From Stutzerimonas stutzeri (GTDB lineage Bacteria > Pseudomonadota > Gammaproteobacteria > Pseudomonadales > Pseudomonadaceae): a stretch of DNA of 64,000 bases. The DNA is taken from NCBI RefSeq assembly GCF_024448895.1, contig NZ_JAMOIC010000002.1, positions 186,001-250,000 of the forward strand. Reading direction: 5' to 3'. A program made the translations under genes and the position numbers. Shown in pieces: positions 1-8,545 of the stretch. A model generated the notes under the pieces. It ran no database searches. It saw only the letters and a list, made by a program, of their open reading frames with translations, and was not told the DNA's origin. Numbering within the stretch: the stretch's first letter is position 1; each line of letters starts with the position of its first letter.

Positions 1-608
1 CAGATGCCCTTTCGCTGATTCGCGTTCATTTGAATAGTCACCCTGACACTCGCATGGTCATTGGTGGGCACCGCACGGTTGACGAGAGCGGCCGGCAGAG
101 AGTTCACGCCCCGCGGGTGTGGCCCGAAACTCCACTCGCTCGCGTGAGAGGCTATCTGCTGGACAAGACGATCAGTATTTCAAACGGCGCGTGTGTCATG
201 CATCGTTCCGTTTTCGAGCCTGGTAATTACCCTGAGAAATTCAGAAACGCAGAGGACATACCTGTCTTTGCGCAAGTCCTGGCAGCTTATCCCGTCTCGA
301 CCCTGGATCAGCCGCTGGCGGTGATACATAAGCATAGCGACAGCCTTCGTCACGACCTTTCTTACAGCATCAAAGGCGGGGTGGGACTGGTTGAAGAGGT
401 TTTTCGACGGTTACCAGATGCCCTGCAGTGCCTGAAGAAGGCTTTTTACGTCCAGCGCTGTCTGTCGCTTTTCCGAGGCGCGTATCTCGCAGGCGATTAC
501 GACGCCGCAAAAAGGTTTTATCAGCTTGCCCTCGCGAGCGACTGGCGAACCCTTTTGAAACTGTCGTACACCAGAAAAGCCCTGCGGGTTTGGCTAGGTA
601 AGCAATGA
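1..608 (+). CDS. Glycosyltransferase family 2, 3' part (partial at left edge)
   Basis: The reading frame is open to the left edge, so this is the C-terminal part of a longer protein whose start lies outside. The visible part has the VIGGHRTVDESG segment and the acidic NAEDIP motif near residue 75 of the visible piece, as in GT-A fold family 2 transferases that build surface polysaccharide. The catalytic DxD region is not in the window. Its TGA overlaps the ATG of the next gene (ATGA), so the two are translationally coupled. The donor and acceptor sugars cannot be read from sequence. An internal TTG at 30 is an unlikely start because coding similarity continues upstream of it. Confidence 0.8.
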   Translation, partial: DALSLIRVHLNSHPDTRMVIGGHRTVDESGRQRVHAPRVWPETPLARVRGYLLDKTISISNGACVMHRSVFEPGNYPEKFRNAEDIPVFAQVLAAYPVSTLDQPLAVIHKHSDSLRHDLSYSIKGGVGLVEEVFRRLPDALQCLKKAFYVQRCLSLFRGAYLAGDYDAAKRFYQLALASDWRTLLKLSYTRKALRVWLGKQ

Positions 609-1735
609 TGGCGCGCCGTTTAAAAGTGTTGCAGCTCCAGACTCGCTACAACGTTGCTGATTCCAACTCTGACCTGGGCATGCAGATATTGCAGGGCCTT
701 CCCAAGAATCGTTTCGACGTGGTCAATGGATATCTGGAGGGTTGCCCAGAGGGTGACGTGCACGTTTCGGACTGGCGTGAGCGCTATTTCAATTTTACGC
801 CCAAGCAGATGAGCGGCATGCGACTTGGCGTGCGTAAAATTATGACTGAGTTCTGCAAGCGTGAGCAGTTCGACGTCGTGCTGTTGCATCGCTTCAAAGC
901 CGTTAATCTTTTCATGCATATCAATCGAGCGCTATGTGTACCCCTGTGCATTGGCGTCTCGCATGGTTTCGGTGAGTACGACCGCTTTTACCGGAGGTGG
1001 CAGGCGAAACGGATGATTAACGCGCATTGGCGTTTCGTTGGCGTCTCACCTGCCGTACGAGACTACCTGATAGGGCTGGATTGCGGATTTACTTCCGCCA
1101 ATACCCTGGCCATCACCAATGCCATCGACATTTCGCTAGCTGAGTCTCTCCAGCTGGACCGGGACTCCGCGCGGGCGGCGCTTGGCCTTCCCGCGTCTCG
1201 TGACGTAGTGGGCGCTATAGGCCGGCTGGTTCCGGTCAAAGGTCATATTCATCTGATCCGCGCTTTTGCACACATTGCGGACGAGCATCCAAATGCGTCG
1301 CTGGCGATCATCGGCGGTGGCCGTGAGCACGATCCGTTGCAAGCTGAGATCACGAAGCTTGGGCTATCTAATCGCGTCGTCCTGTGCGGCACCGTGCCGG
1401 ACGCCATGCGATATGTACGTGCGTTTGATCTGTTTGTTATGCCCTCATTGCAGGAAGGGCTTGGTTTGGCCCTGCTTGAAGGAATGTGCGGACGTCTGCC
1501 TGTACTTGGATCAGACATACCCGCAATGAGACCGTTGATTGAAGGGGCAGGAGGGCGCTCATTCCCGCCTGGCGACGAAGCAGCGATCGCCCATGCCTTG
1601 TCTGACTACCTCGGCATGAGCGCAGAGCAACGCATGACTCATGGTGAGAGGGCTTATGTCTACTTACGCCGTGAGCATGACATTGACGATTTTCGACTTA
1701 GGTACCGCCAGTTGGTTGAAGGGGCACAGCAGTGA
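605..1735 (+). CDS. Glycosyltransferase family 4 (GT-B fold)
   Basis: This 376-residue protein has the usual GT-B plan: an N-terminal acceptor domain, then a C-terminal nucleotide-sugar domain starting at GAIGRLVPVKGH near residue 200. The E-x7-E signature of retaining GT4 enzymes is present (EGLGLALLE, about residues 284-292), followed by a GSDIPAMRPLI stretch. It is likely to act on the cytoplasmic side of the inner membrane in LPS core or O-antigen assembly. Start and stop overlap both neighbouring glycosyltransferase genes by 4 bases, which indicates one transcript. The sugar specificity is unknown. Confidence 0.88.
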   Translation: MMARRLKVLQLQTRYNVADSNSDLGMQILQGLPKNRFDVVNGYLEGCPEGDVHVSDWRERYFNFTPKQMSGMRLGVRKIMTEFCKREQFDVVLLHRFKAVNLFMHINRALCVPLCIGVSHGFGEYDRFYRRWQAKRMINAHWRFVGVSPAVRDYLIGLDCGFTSANTLAITNAIDISLAESLQLDRDSARAALGLPASRDVVGAIGRLVPVKGHIHLIRAFAHIADEHPNASLAIIGGGREHDPLQAEITKLGLSNRVVLCGTVPDAMRYVRAFDLFVMPSLQEGLGLALLEGMCGRLPVLGSDIPAMRPLIEGAGGRSFPPGDEAAIAHALSDYLGMSAEQRMTHGERAYVYLRREHDIDDFRLRYRQLVEGAQQ

Positions 1736-2622
1736 CTGATATCCAGAATCAGCTGCCGCTCGTCTCGGTAGTCATTGCGTCTTATAACCATGCTCGCTTC
1801 ATCGAAGCTAGCATCAGGAGCGTCTATGCGCAGACCTACCCCAACATAGAACTATTCATCGTAGATGACGGTTCCACGGATGACAGTGTCGAAATCATCA
1901 CCCGGCTTCATCAAGAACTGGGCTTCGATTTTCGCGTTCAAGCGAACAAGGGGCTATGCACCACCTTGAACGATGCCATCGCTCGCACCAAGGGTGCCTA
2001 TGTCGCTCCGCTTGGTTCCGACGACGCAATGTTGCCTCATCGGCTGGCCTTGCAAGTGCCTTATCTGGATGCGCGGCCAGAAACCGGAATATGCGCGGGC
2101 GGCATCATAGTGATCGATGCTGACGGCACGCCGCTTCCCGAGCGCAAACAGCGCTCACGCCCAGCAAGGCGACTGGACTTCGACGATCTGTTTCTCGATC
2201 GTAAGCCTGGTCCGCCCGCACCGACCCTACTGTTTCGGCGAGAGGCGATAGATCGTGTCGGCGGCTACGATCCTCGCATTCGCATCGAAGACTACTTCAT
2301 CGAGTTGCGCATCGCTCATGCAGGCTATTTCATTGACATCATGTCCGAGCCGCTCGCGCTGTATCGAGTGCATGGCTCAAATACCTATAAAAACCGCAGG
2401 CTCATGGTCGATACGGAACTGGCAATCTATAAGCATTTCGAGTCGCACCCCGGATATGAAACCACTCGACTTCGCTACCTGAATGCCATGTTTGCCAAGG
2501 TCGCGGCGGAAGATGGAAGACTTGCTCGTGAACTTCTGGCGCAGATCCCGTGGAGCAAGCGGAACCTAAAGACGATGAAGGGTGTATGGCGGCTTTTAAC
2601 CACTAAAAGTGCTGCCTCGTGA
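1732..2622 (+). CDS. Glycosyltransferase family 2
   Basis: This 296-residue inverting GT-A glycosyltransferase begins with the classic SVVIASYNHARFIEASI block and carries IVDDGSTDDS (about residue 45), followed by the DxD-like SDD metal/nucleotide site near residue 96. A typical acceptor-side IEDYF motif is also present. It is the third enzyme of the overlapping polysaccharide operon, with ATG and GTG overlaps on both sides. It probably adds one sugar to an LPS core or O-antigen intermediate. Donor and linkage cannot be assigned. Confidence 0.88.
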   Translation: MTDIQNQLPLVSVVIASYNHARFIEASIRSVYAQTYPNIELFIVDDGSTDDSVEIITRLHQELGFDFRVQANKGLCTTLNDAIARTKGAYVAPLGSDDAMLPHRLALQVPYLDARPETGICAGGIIVIDADGTPLPERKQRSRPARRLDFDDLFLDRKPGPPAPTLLFRREAIDRVGGYDPRIRIEDYFIELRIAHAGYFIDIMSEPLALYRVHGSNTYKNRRLMVDTELAIYKHFESHPGYETTRLRYLNAMFAKVAAEDGRLARELLAQIPWSKRNLKTMKGVWRLLTTKSAAS

Positions 2623-3257
2623 GATGGTTTAGGCGCTTTATGGAGAGGCGTGCGGCTCGTAAGATACGAAAACTGCCGCGTTTATTGAGAGGACAGGCGA
2701 AGTTCCTAGCTCGATATCCCAAATACCAATATGGGCTCGGGTCATATGGTTTTCCTGAGGTTCACGACTGGGATGAGGGGACCACTCTTGAAATAGGGCG
2801 TTATTGTTCGATTGCAGAAAGGGTGAATATCTATCTTGGCGGAGGGCATCGTCCGGACTGGGTAACTACCTATCCATTTCCTGCATTCATTGCTGAGGCG
2901 AGACACATTCAAGGCTACGCCATTAGCCGCGGCGACGTCCGGATAGGATCAGATGTCTGGTTGTGCTCTGGCGCTACCATTCTCTCCGGGGTAACTATTG
3001 GTCATGGTGCCGTCGTCGCTGCGGCTTCGGTCGTTACTCGCGACGTTTCACCCTACGCCGTCGTGGCTGGTAATCCTGCGCGAGTCGTCCGCTGGCGCTT
3101 CGATGAGGAGACGCGCTTAGCACTGCTGGAACTCCGCTGGTGGGAGTGGCCTCAAGAGAAAGTCATGGCTGCAATCCCGATGCTCTGCTCCGATGACATC
3201 GGCGCGTTCATCGAGGCTGCGAAGCAGGGGCGCTTTGATCAGGCAAATGCATCCTAG
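2619..3257 (+). CDS. CatB/VatD-like hexapeptide-repeat O-acyltransferase
   Basis: This 212-residue left-handed beta-helix acetyltransferase starts at a GTG that overlaps the previous stop. The turns of the helix are clear: ATILSGVTIGHGAVVAAAS and AVVAGNPARVV. The family's probable catalytic histidine sits in GGGHRPDW. CatB-type enzymes transfer acetyl groups from acetyl-CoA; in this context the acceptor is probably a sugar of the surface polysaccharide rather than a drug. The last 50 bases overlap the end of the convergent acyltransferase gene. The gene looks less GC-rich than most of the window, as is common in polysaccharide loci. Confidence 0.85.
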   Translation: MRWFRRFMERRAARKIRKLPRLLRGQAKFLARYPKYQYGLGSYGFPEVHDWDEGTTLEIGRYCSIAERVNIYLGGGHRPDWVTTYPFPAFIAEARHIQGYAISRGDVRIGSDVWLCSGATILSGVTIGHGAVVAAASVVTRDVSPYAVVAGNPARVVRWRFDEETRLALLELRWWEWPQEKVMAAIPMLCSDDIGAFIEAAKQGRFDQANAS

Positions 3258-4419
3258 CTTTCAAGCGTCGGCCCGATTTGATACCCCACCGCTCGATTAC
3301 CAAGTAGCTGACGCTACTCATTACGATGACTGTGAGACTCCCTATGATGATGAAACTTGTCCGATAGAGAGGCGAGCGGGCGTCGATTGCGAGCATTGAC
3401 GGCAACCAGACCAGACCTGACCAGAGCACCAAGCCATGTAGCAGGTAGGTGCTATAGCTGATCTCGCCTAGCCATCTTATCGAGGAGAAGCCCAGGGCGC
3501 CGAATAACATGTTTCCCGACGCCACGATGCAAAAGAACAACGTTAGCAAAACGAGGGGCACCAGAGCGAAGCTGGTATTCCAGCCCAGCATGACTATGGC
3601 CAACGCCATCAATGCCACCGTCGCCGCGATTCTGCCTTGAGCCCACTCACAGCACCGTTGGTTGCGAATCCAGTAGGCGGCGGCTACGCCGCCGAGAAAG
3701 CTGAGCAGTACAGAGTGCTTCAATACTGAGCTTGCGCCCATTAATTTATAAAGCGCATAGATGCCAATCAGTGATAAGGCGAGCCTCACCCACCTTCCCC
3801 GATTTATGAATATCAGGGTCCAGCACGGCAATGTCAGATAGAAGAAGAGCTCATAAGACAACGTCCACGACACGTTCGCAATCAGATCGCCTGTTGCGCT
3901 ATGACCGTTAATGTCGGGGCGCTGGAAGATGAGCCATCTGGCAAGCGACGAAGCCAGTTGATCTCCGCTCACTTGAAGTTGCCAGTTCGCCTGTGCGAAT
4001 ACGATGAGCACTACACATCCAAGTGCAAATAGATAAAGAGGGTAAATTCGGAACAGGCGGCCCAGTAAAAACTGTCGCCAGCTCATACGTCCATGAGTAT
4101 CGAGAACGCGGCTCCAAAAAAGAAACCCGGTAATCATGAAGAAAAGCGCGACGCTGGCTCGGCCTAGTTGCGAGTAGAAGTTCAAGGCAGGCAACTCGAA
4201 AACTCCGGTTTCGAGATACGGGTAATAGATCACCATGTGGTGGATGAATACCCCAAACGCTAGATAGCCACGAAGGCCGTCAATCGCTGTTTGCCGGTCA
4301 GGTGCGTCTAACGAACCGACAATTGCACTTATAGTTGGAAGGCGAAGCAATAGATTTGCGCACCCGATGGCCAGTGCATAGCAGCCTATCGCAAGCGCGG
4401 GGTTCAATAGAGTGTTCAA
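3208..4419 (-). CDS. Acyltransferase family 3 (OafA/OatA-type membrane O-acyltransferase)
   Basis: This 403-residue polytopic membrane protein has about ten hydrophobic segments. The family signature DGLRGYLAFGVFIHH near residue 48 contains the conserved Arg and the His pair needed for acyl transfer. Such proteins carry acyl groups across the inner membrane to decorate O-antigen or other surface glycans. There is no C-terminal SGNH domain. The stop overlaps the convergent hexapeptide acyltransferase by 50 bases, and the start overlaps the O-antigen ligase stop by 4 bases, so it is cotranscribed with the ligase. The acyl group and target sugar are not known. Confidence 0.88.
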   Translation of the reverse strand: MNTLLNPALAIGCYALAIGCANLLLRLPTISAIVGSLDAPDRQTAIDGLRGYLAFGVFIHHMVIYYPYLETGVFELPALNFYSQLGRASVALFFMITGFLFWSRVLDTHGRMSWRQFLLGRLFRIYPLYLFALGCVVLIVFAQANWQLQVSGDQLASSLARWLIFQRPDINGHSATGDLIANVSWTLSYELFFYLTLPCWTLIFINRGRWVRLALSLIGIYALYKLMGASSVLKHSVLLSFLGGVAAAYWIRNQRCCEWAQGRIAATVALMALAIVMLGWNTSFALVPLVLLTLFFCIVASGNMLFGALGFSSIRWLGEISYSTYLLHGLVLWSGLVWLPSMLAIDARSPLYRTSFIIIGSLTVIVMSSVSYLVIERWGIKSGRRLKARMHLPDQSAPASQPR

Positions 4420-6254
4420 ATATCGCTCAGTAACGAATGAGCTGCTCTAGCCGAAGCGCCATGTGTGTAGCCTTCGATCAACGCCTTTCGTTGTTCTTCA
4501 AAGAGCCAGAAGCGATCTTGTTTGTAACGTTGCATGTGCTTGAGATTGCGCAGTCGCATAAGCGAGCTCAATGGCCGGTTAAACAATCGCATGTCCGCGA
4601 TGTCGATCAAGGCCAACTTGCCGTCCGGCAAAACCAACACGTTGCCCAGGTGCAGGGAGCGGAAGTAAACACCGCGCTCATGCATCTCGCCAATGAACTG
4701 GCCTGCCTGACGAACAATGCGTGCGCGGGCTGCTCCATCTGGCGCGCTTTCCAGCGCCTGCCGCAGCGTCACGCCTGGCAACGGCCGGTAATGTACGGCC
4801 GTTGAGCCATCGTCGAAGCGAAAGCACTCAAGCACTTCTGGCGTCTCGATCTGCCGCTGAGACAATTCCAAACTGTTATGCGCAAACCGTCTGCTGTAAG
4901 GGCTCAGGCTCGCTGAAGACAGCCATTGCTTACGTCGAAAGAGCTTCAGAAACGTACCGTCCTTTAGTTTGACGACTTTAAGCCCGAGCCCATCCTGCTC
5001 GATCACCGTCGAACCATCCATCAATACATTCAATTCGGTCATTCCAAGTGGAGAGAGCTGGATCCTCGCTTCGCTGGCACGCTTGACGGCGCTCAGAGCG
5101 GCCATCATCGCAAGTGGAATCCAAAGTAAAAACCAATGCTCCTTGGGGCGCGAAAGTATGCCTCCGCCTTCCGTGAGTGCTGCACAAATCCCGTACGTCA
5201 TCCAGGTTGAAGCCAATACGAAGCGCCAGTCGTGTCGATTGCGCCAACCTGTCCACAACGTCAGCGCTTGCATCAGGAACCATGGAACAAAACCCACCAG
5301 ACCGACGTTATGGAGTACGCCCAAGGCAAAGTTGTGGGGCTCACTGAAAGTCATGCTTAGCGATGCGATTGGGATGGCAATAGGCGAGTTGTAACCGTGG
5401 CCAATCCACGGGTGATCCTTGATCAGCCCGAGCGCCAGTTTCCAGATTTCAGGTCGGTAGGAAAGTCCGCGATCGAGTAACAATTCCGGGGCAATGCTGA
5501 TGAACATCGCTGCCCCGATCAGGGCGCTTGCAATCAGGAAGAGAGTTTGGCGATTCGGCCTTAGTATGCACAGCCATAAGGACGCAAACGCTAGCGCCAA
5601 TAGCGGGGTGCGAGAGCCGCTCGCCAGCACCGCGCACAGCATCACAGTAGCGGCGGCGCAGTTAATGGCGATGGTCGAAGGCCGAGAACTCCTCATCGCC
5701 GTTAGGACAAGCCAGAACACAGTGAAGAATCCGAACACGTGCGAGCTGAGCAGTGGATTGCTCAACGCGCCGGTGCCGATCAGGCGGAAACCGGTTCCTA
5801 GAAGAGCGGCGTTATTAATCAGTGAATATAGGGTGCAAACGCCAAATATGGCCGCCGCTGAATGAATACTGATGAAGAATCGCGCAGAGTCGTAGCGTTG
5901 CAGTAACGTGAAGGCCACAAAAAGCATGATCACATAGAGTGGCCACTTGACAAGGCTCGTCCAGCTCTCACTCGCGTCCGTCCAGCCGATGCTCAGCCAT
6001 ATCCAGCAAGTGAAGGCCAAGAATGCAATAAAAATTGGTTCTCGCAAGAGAGATCTGATCATTGACGGTTTCGTGATCGCCATGAACAGCGCGGGCAAAC
6101 AGATCAACCCGTAATACAGTTTGTGGTAGATCGAGCGATCAGGCAGAAGGGCGAGGCCTGACAGCAGCATGATGATGCCCAGGGGTAATAGGTAGCGCGC
6201 GGCTAGATTATAGGCGCGCTCGACTGCGGGCATCGGCTGGGATTGGGTCTGCAT
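4416..6254 (-). CDS. O-antigen ligase fused to a C-terminal LPS-kinase-like domain
   Basis: This 612-residue protein has two parts. Residues about 15-395 are polytopic with roughly 11-12 membrane segments and a large periplasmic loop, as in WaaL/Wzy ligases that join O-antigen to lipid A-core. Residues about 404-612 are a soluble InaA/WaaP-like kinase fold with VVKLKDGTFLKLF in the ATP lobe and LHLGNVLVLPDGKLALID as catalytic and metal loop. The usual catalytic Asp before LHLGN is Ser (FRSLH, about residue 533), so it may be a pseudokinase. I chose ATG 6254; the longer frame to 6374 would overlap divergent msbA. Annotation pipelines call this bifunctional O-antigen ligase/aminoglycoside phosphotransferase. 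Confidence 0.82.
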   Translation of the reverse strand: MQTQSQPMPAVERAYNLAARYLLPLGIIMLLSGLALLPDRSIYHKLYYGLICLPALFMAITKPSMIRSLLREPIFIAFLAFTCWIWLSIGWTDASESWTSLVKWPLYVIMLFVAFTLLQRYDSARFFISIHSAAAIFGVCTLYSLINNAALLGTGFRLIGTGALSNPLLSSHVFGFFTVFWLVLTAMRSSRPSTIAINCAAATVMLCAVLASGSRTPLLALAFASLWLCILRPNRQTLFLIASALIGAAMFISIAPELLLDRGLSYRPEIWKLALGLIKDHPWIGHGYNSPIAIPIASLSMTFSEPHNFALGVLHNVGLVGFVPWFLMQALTLWTGWRNRHDWRFVLASTWMTYGICAALTEGGGILSRPKEHWFLLWIPLAMMAALSAVKRASEARIQLSPLGMTELNVLMDGSTVIEQDGLGLKVVKLKDGTFLKLFRRKQWLSSASLSPYSRRFAHNSLELSQRQIETPEVLECFRFDDGSTAVHYRPLPGVTLRQALESAPDGAARARIVRQAGQFIGEMHERGVYFRSLHLGNVLVLPDGKLALIDIADMRLFNRPLSSLMRLRNLKHMQRYKQDRFWLFEEQRKALIEGYTHGASARAAHSLLSDI

Positions 6255-6366
6255 GAATTGGGTATCAGAGAAAACCCCGAATTGTAGGCGATAGCTCTTG
6301 GTACTGTAAGCGTGATTCGGCTCATGGACCCTGTGGTAGCATGAGTTTTTTGTCACATGCTCTCCT

Positions 6367-8181
6367 ATGACCAACGCAGCTCCCGCCTCCAGTTCCAGCT
6401 TGAAGATCTATTTTCGTCTGCTGGGTTATGTTCGGCCGTATATCGGCATGTTCATGCTTAGCATTGTGGGCTTTCTGATCTTTGCGTCCACTCAGCCCAT
6501 GCTGGCCGGCATGCTGAAGTATTTTGTCGACGGGCTCAGCAACCCGGATGCCGTTATGTTCCCAGGCTGGCCGATATTCGGTGAACTTCGACTTCTTCAG
6601 GCAGTTCCGCTGCTGATCATCGTGATCGCGGTATGGCAGGGCGTAGGCTCATACCTCGGAAATTATTTCCTGGCACGCGTTTCGTTGGGCTTGGTACATG
6701 ATTTGCGCATAGCCTTGTTCAATCACTTGCTAATGCTGCCAAACCGTTATTTCGATACGCATAACTCTGGTCATCTCATCTCCAGGATTACGTTCAACGT
6801 GACAATGGTCACGGGTGCTGCCACGGATGCCATCAAAGTGGTGATTCGAGAGGGGATGACAGTAGTGTTCCTCTTTGGGGCACTTCTATATATGAACTGG
6901 AAGTTGACGCTGGTGATGTTGGCCATACTTCCGATCATCGCGCTGATGGTCACCAGTGCAAGCCGCAAATTTCGTAAGCAAAGCAAGAAGATCCAAACGG
7001 CAATGGGTGATGTTACCCACGTGACGTCCGAGGTGATCCAGGGTTATCGGGTCGTAAGGAGCTTTGGCGGGGAGTCGTACGAGCGTAAGCGGTTTCTGGA
7101 GGTCAGCAACAGCAACACCGACAAGCAGCTCGCGATGATCAAAACCGGCGCTGTATACACACCAATGCTTCAGCTTCTGACGTATTCAGCCATGGCGGTT
7201 TTGATGTTCCTCGTACTGTTATTACGGGGTGATGCTTCTGCCGGTGACTTGGTTGCTTACATCACGATGGCAGGCTTGCTGCCGAAGCCCATCCGACAGT
7301 TATCCGAGGTGAGTTCTACAATCCAGAAAGGTGTGGCTGGCGCAGAAAGCATCTTTCAACAGTTGGATGAGGAGGCCGAGCCGGATTCGGGAACCGAATG
7401 TCTAGAGCATGTTGAAGGGCGGCTTGAAGTTGCCAACCTCAGCTTTTCGTACCCAGAAACTGAGCGCGCCGTGCTGAAGAACATTTCGTTTACGGCAAAG
7501 CCGGGCCAGATGGTTGCATTGGTCGGCCGCTCGGGCAGCGGGAAATCTACCCTGGCCAATATCATTCCGCGCTTCTATCAACACGTAGATGGCCAGATCT
7601 GTCTGGATAATCTGGAGATCCAGAGCTACCGCCTGTCCAATCTTCGTCGTCATATGGCGCTGGTGACCCAGAACGTTACGCTATTCAACGATACGATCGC
7701 TGCAAACATTGCGTATGGCGATCTCGCCGACGCTCCGATCGAACAGGTCGTAGCCGCCGCCCAAGCCGCTTATGCCGATGAGTTCATCCAGCAGCTACCC
7801 ATGAAGTACGACACGCTTGTCGGCGAAAACGGTGTCCTGCTTTCGGGCGGGCAAAGACAGCGGTTGGCCATTGCTCGCGCCCTGCTGAAAAACGCTCCAC
7901 TCCTCATACTTGATGAGGCGACCTCTGCCCTCGATACGGAGTCGGAACGGCACATTCAGGCCGCGCTCGACAAAGTGATGCAGGGTCGTACGACGCTCGT
8001 CATCGCCCATCGCTTGTCCACGATCGAGAAAGCCGATCAGATTCTGGTGATGGATGCAGGTGAGATCGTGGAGCGCGGCACGCATGCCGAGCTCTTGGCA
8101 CTGGGAGGGTTCTATACAAGGCTGCATGCCACTCAATTCAGCGATGAGCCCGGCGACGAGAGCAGTGGCGTAGCGTCGTGA
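6367..8181 (+). CDS. msbA: Lipid A export ABC transporter MsbA
   Basis: This 604-residue half-transporter has an N-terminal six-helix membrane domain (about 1-320) and a C-terminal ATPase. Walker A is GRSGSGKST (about 386-394), the signature is LSGGQRQR (about 492), Walker B is LLILDEATSALD, and the H-loop is IAHRLST. MsbA dimers flip lipid A-core across the inner membrane, which makes the gene normally essential. The start is divergent from the O-antigen ligase gene. The stop overlaps the GTG of the mig-14 remnant, a leftover of former operon structure. Length and motifs are all normal. Confidence 0.96.
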   Translation: MTNAAPASSSSLKIYFRLLGYVRPYIGMFMLSIVGFLIFASTQPMLAGMLKYFVDGLSNPDAVMFPGWPIFGELRLLQAVPLLIIVIAVWQGVGSYLGNYFLARVSLGLVHDLRIALFNHLLMLPNRYFDTHNSGHLISRITFNVTMVTGAATDAIKVVIREGMTVVFLFGALLYMNWKLTLVMLAILPIIALMVTSASRKFRKQSKKIQTAMGDVTHVTSEVIQGYRVVRSFGGESYERKRFLEVSNSNTDKQLAMIKTGAVYTPMLQLLTYSAMAVLMFLVLLLRGDASAGDLVAYITMAGLLPKPIRQLSEVSSTIQKGVAGAESIFQQLDEEAEPDSGTECLEHVEGRLEVANLSFSYPETERAVLKNISFTAKPGQMVALVGRSGSGKSTLANIIPRFYQHVDGQICLDNLEIQSYRLSNLRRHMALVTQNVTLFNDTIAANIAYGDLADAPIEQVVAAAQAAYADEFIQQLPMKYDTLVGENGVLLSGGQRQRLAIARALLKNAPLLILDEATSALDTESERHIQAALDKVMQGRTTLVIAHRLSTIEKADQILVMDAGEIVERGTHAELLALGGFYTRLHATQFSDEPGDESSGVAS

Positions 8182-8408
8182 TCGAGTTCATACGATGCTG
8201 GCGAGAGCGCGGCTGGGCGCCTATCACTTCGGCTGAATACGCATCGCTCTGGCAAAGCCACGGGGGTAGCGTTATTACGCATCCACAGGTTGTCGAGCGG
8301 CTCGCGGGTCTGGCTGGCATACCTGTTCGCTACCTGGGGTGGCATAGTCGAGGTTAGCTTGTCGCGGCCGTGCCGTGCTGGGGGCGTTATCTGGCGCTCT
8401 CCAAGGAG
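8178..8408 (+). pseudogene. mig-14: Decayed mig-14 remnant (antimicrobial-peptide resistance family)
   Basis: A GTG overlapping the msbA stop opens a frame that reads like the N-terminus of Pseudomonas Mig-14: WRERGWAPIT, then GGSVITHPQVVERLAG and IPVRYLGWHSRG. A TAG at 8355 interrupts it. The same frame continues directly with LVAAVPCWGRYLALSKE, which is again Mig-14-like. The TAG is one base from GAG, the residue I would expect there. Similarity ends near 8408, where sequence resembling the middle of DnpA begins, so most of the roughly 300-residue gene is missing. Mig-14 contributes to resistance to cationic peptides. The assignment is from memory of the family, not a search. Confidence 0.7.
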
Positions 8409-8428
8409 TTTGGATCGAGACGCCCTAG

Positions 8429-8545
8429 CTTCGTGATCGTCAGGATTTCGAGCGTCGCGTCTCCGGGTGCCGATACATAAATCTGTCCGGTCTTTGCGAT
8501 TCACTTCTTGCGGATCAAGTACGAGTTTGGGGTCGTTTCTGTCGG
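8429..8545 (+). pseudogene. Relic of the DnpA N-terminal region, in frame with the PIG-L gene
   Basis: Reading upstream of the PIG-L start in the same frame, translation continues as DRQDFERRVSG, then YINLSGL, then VRVWGRFCR. This matches what I remember of the segment preceding the PIG-L domain in P. aeruginosa DnpA (PA5002). A TAG at 8426 closes the frame, and no ATG or GTG lies between it and 8546. The piece therefore looks like coding sequence that lost its original start through a deletion joining it to mig-14 at about 8408-8429. Confidence 0.65.

Noticed and set aside
6255-6374. N-terminal extension of the O-antigen ligase to 6374
   Set aside because: It would overlap the divergent msbA start and adds a 40-residue hydrophilic leader without similarity; ATG 6254 is more plausible.
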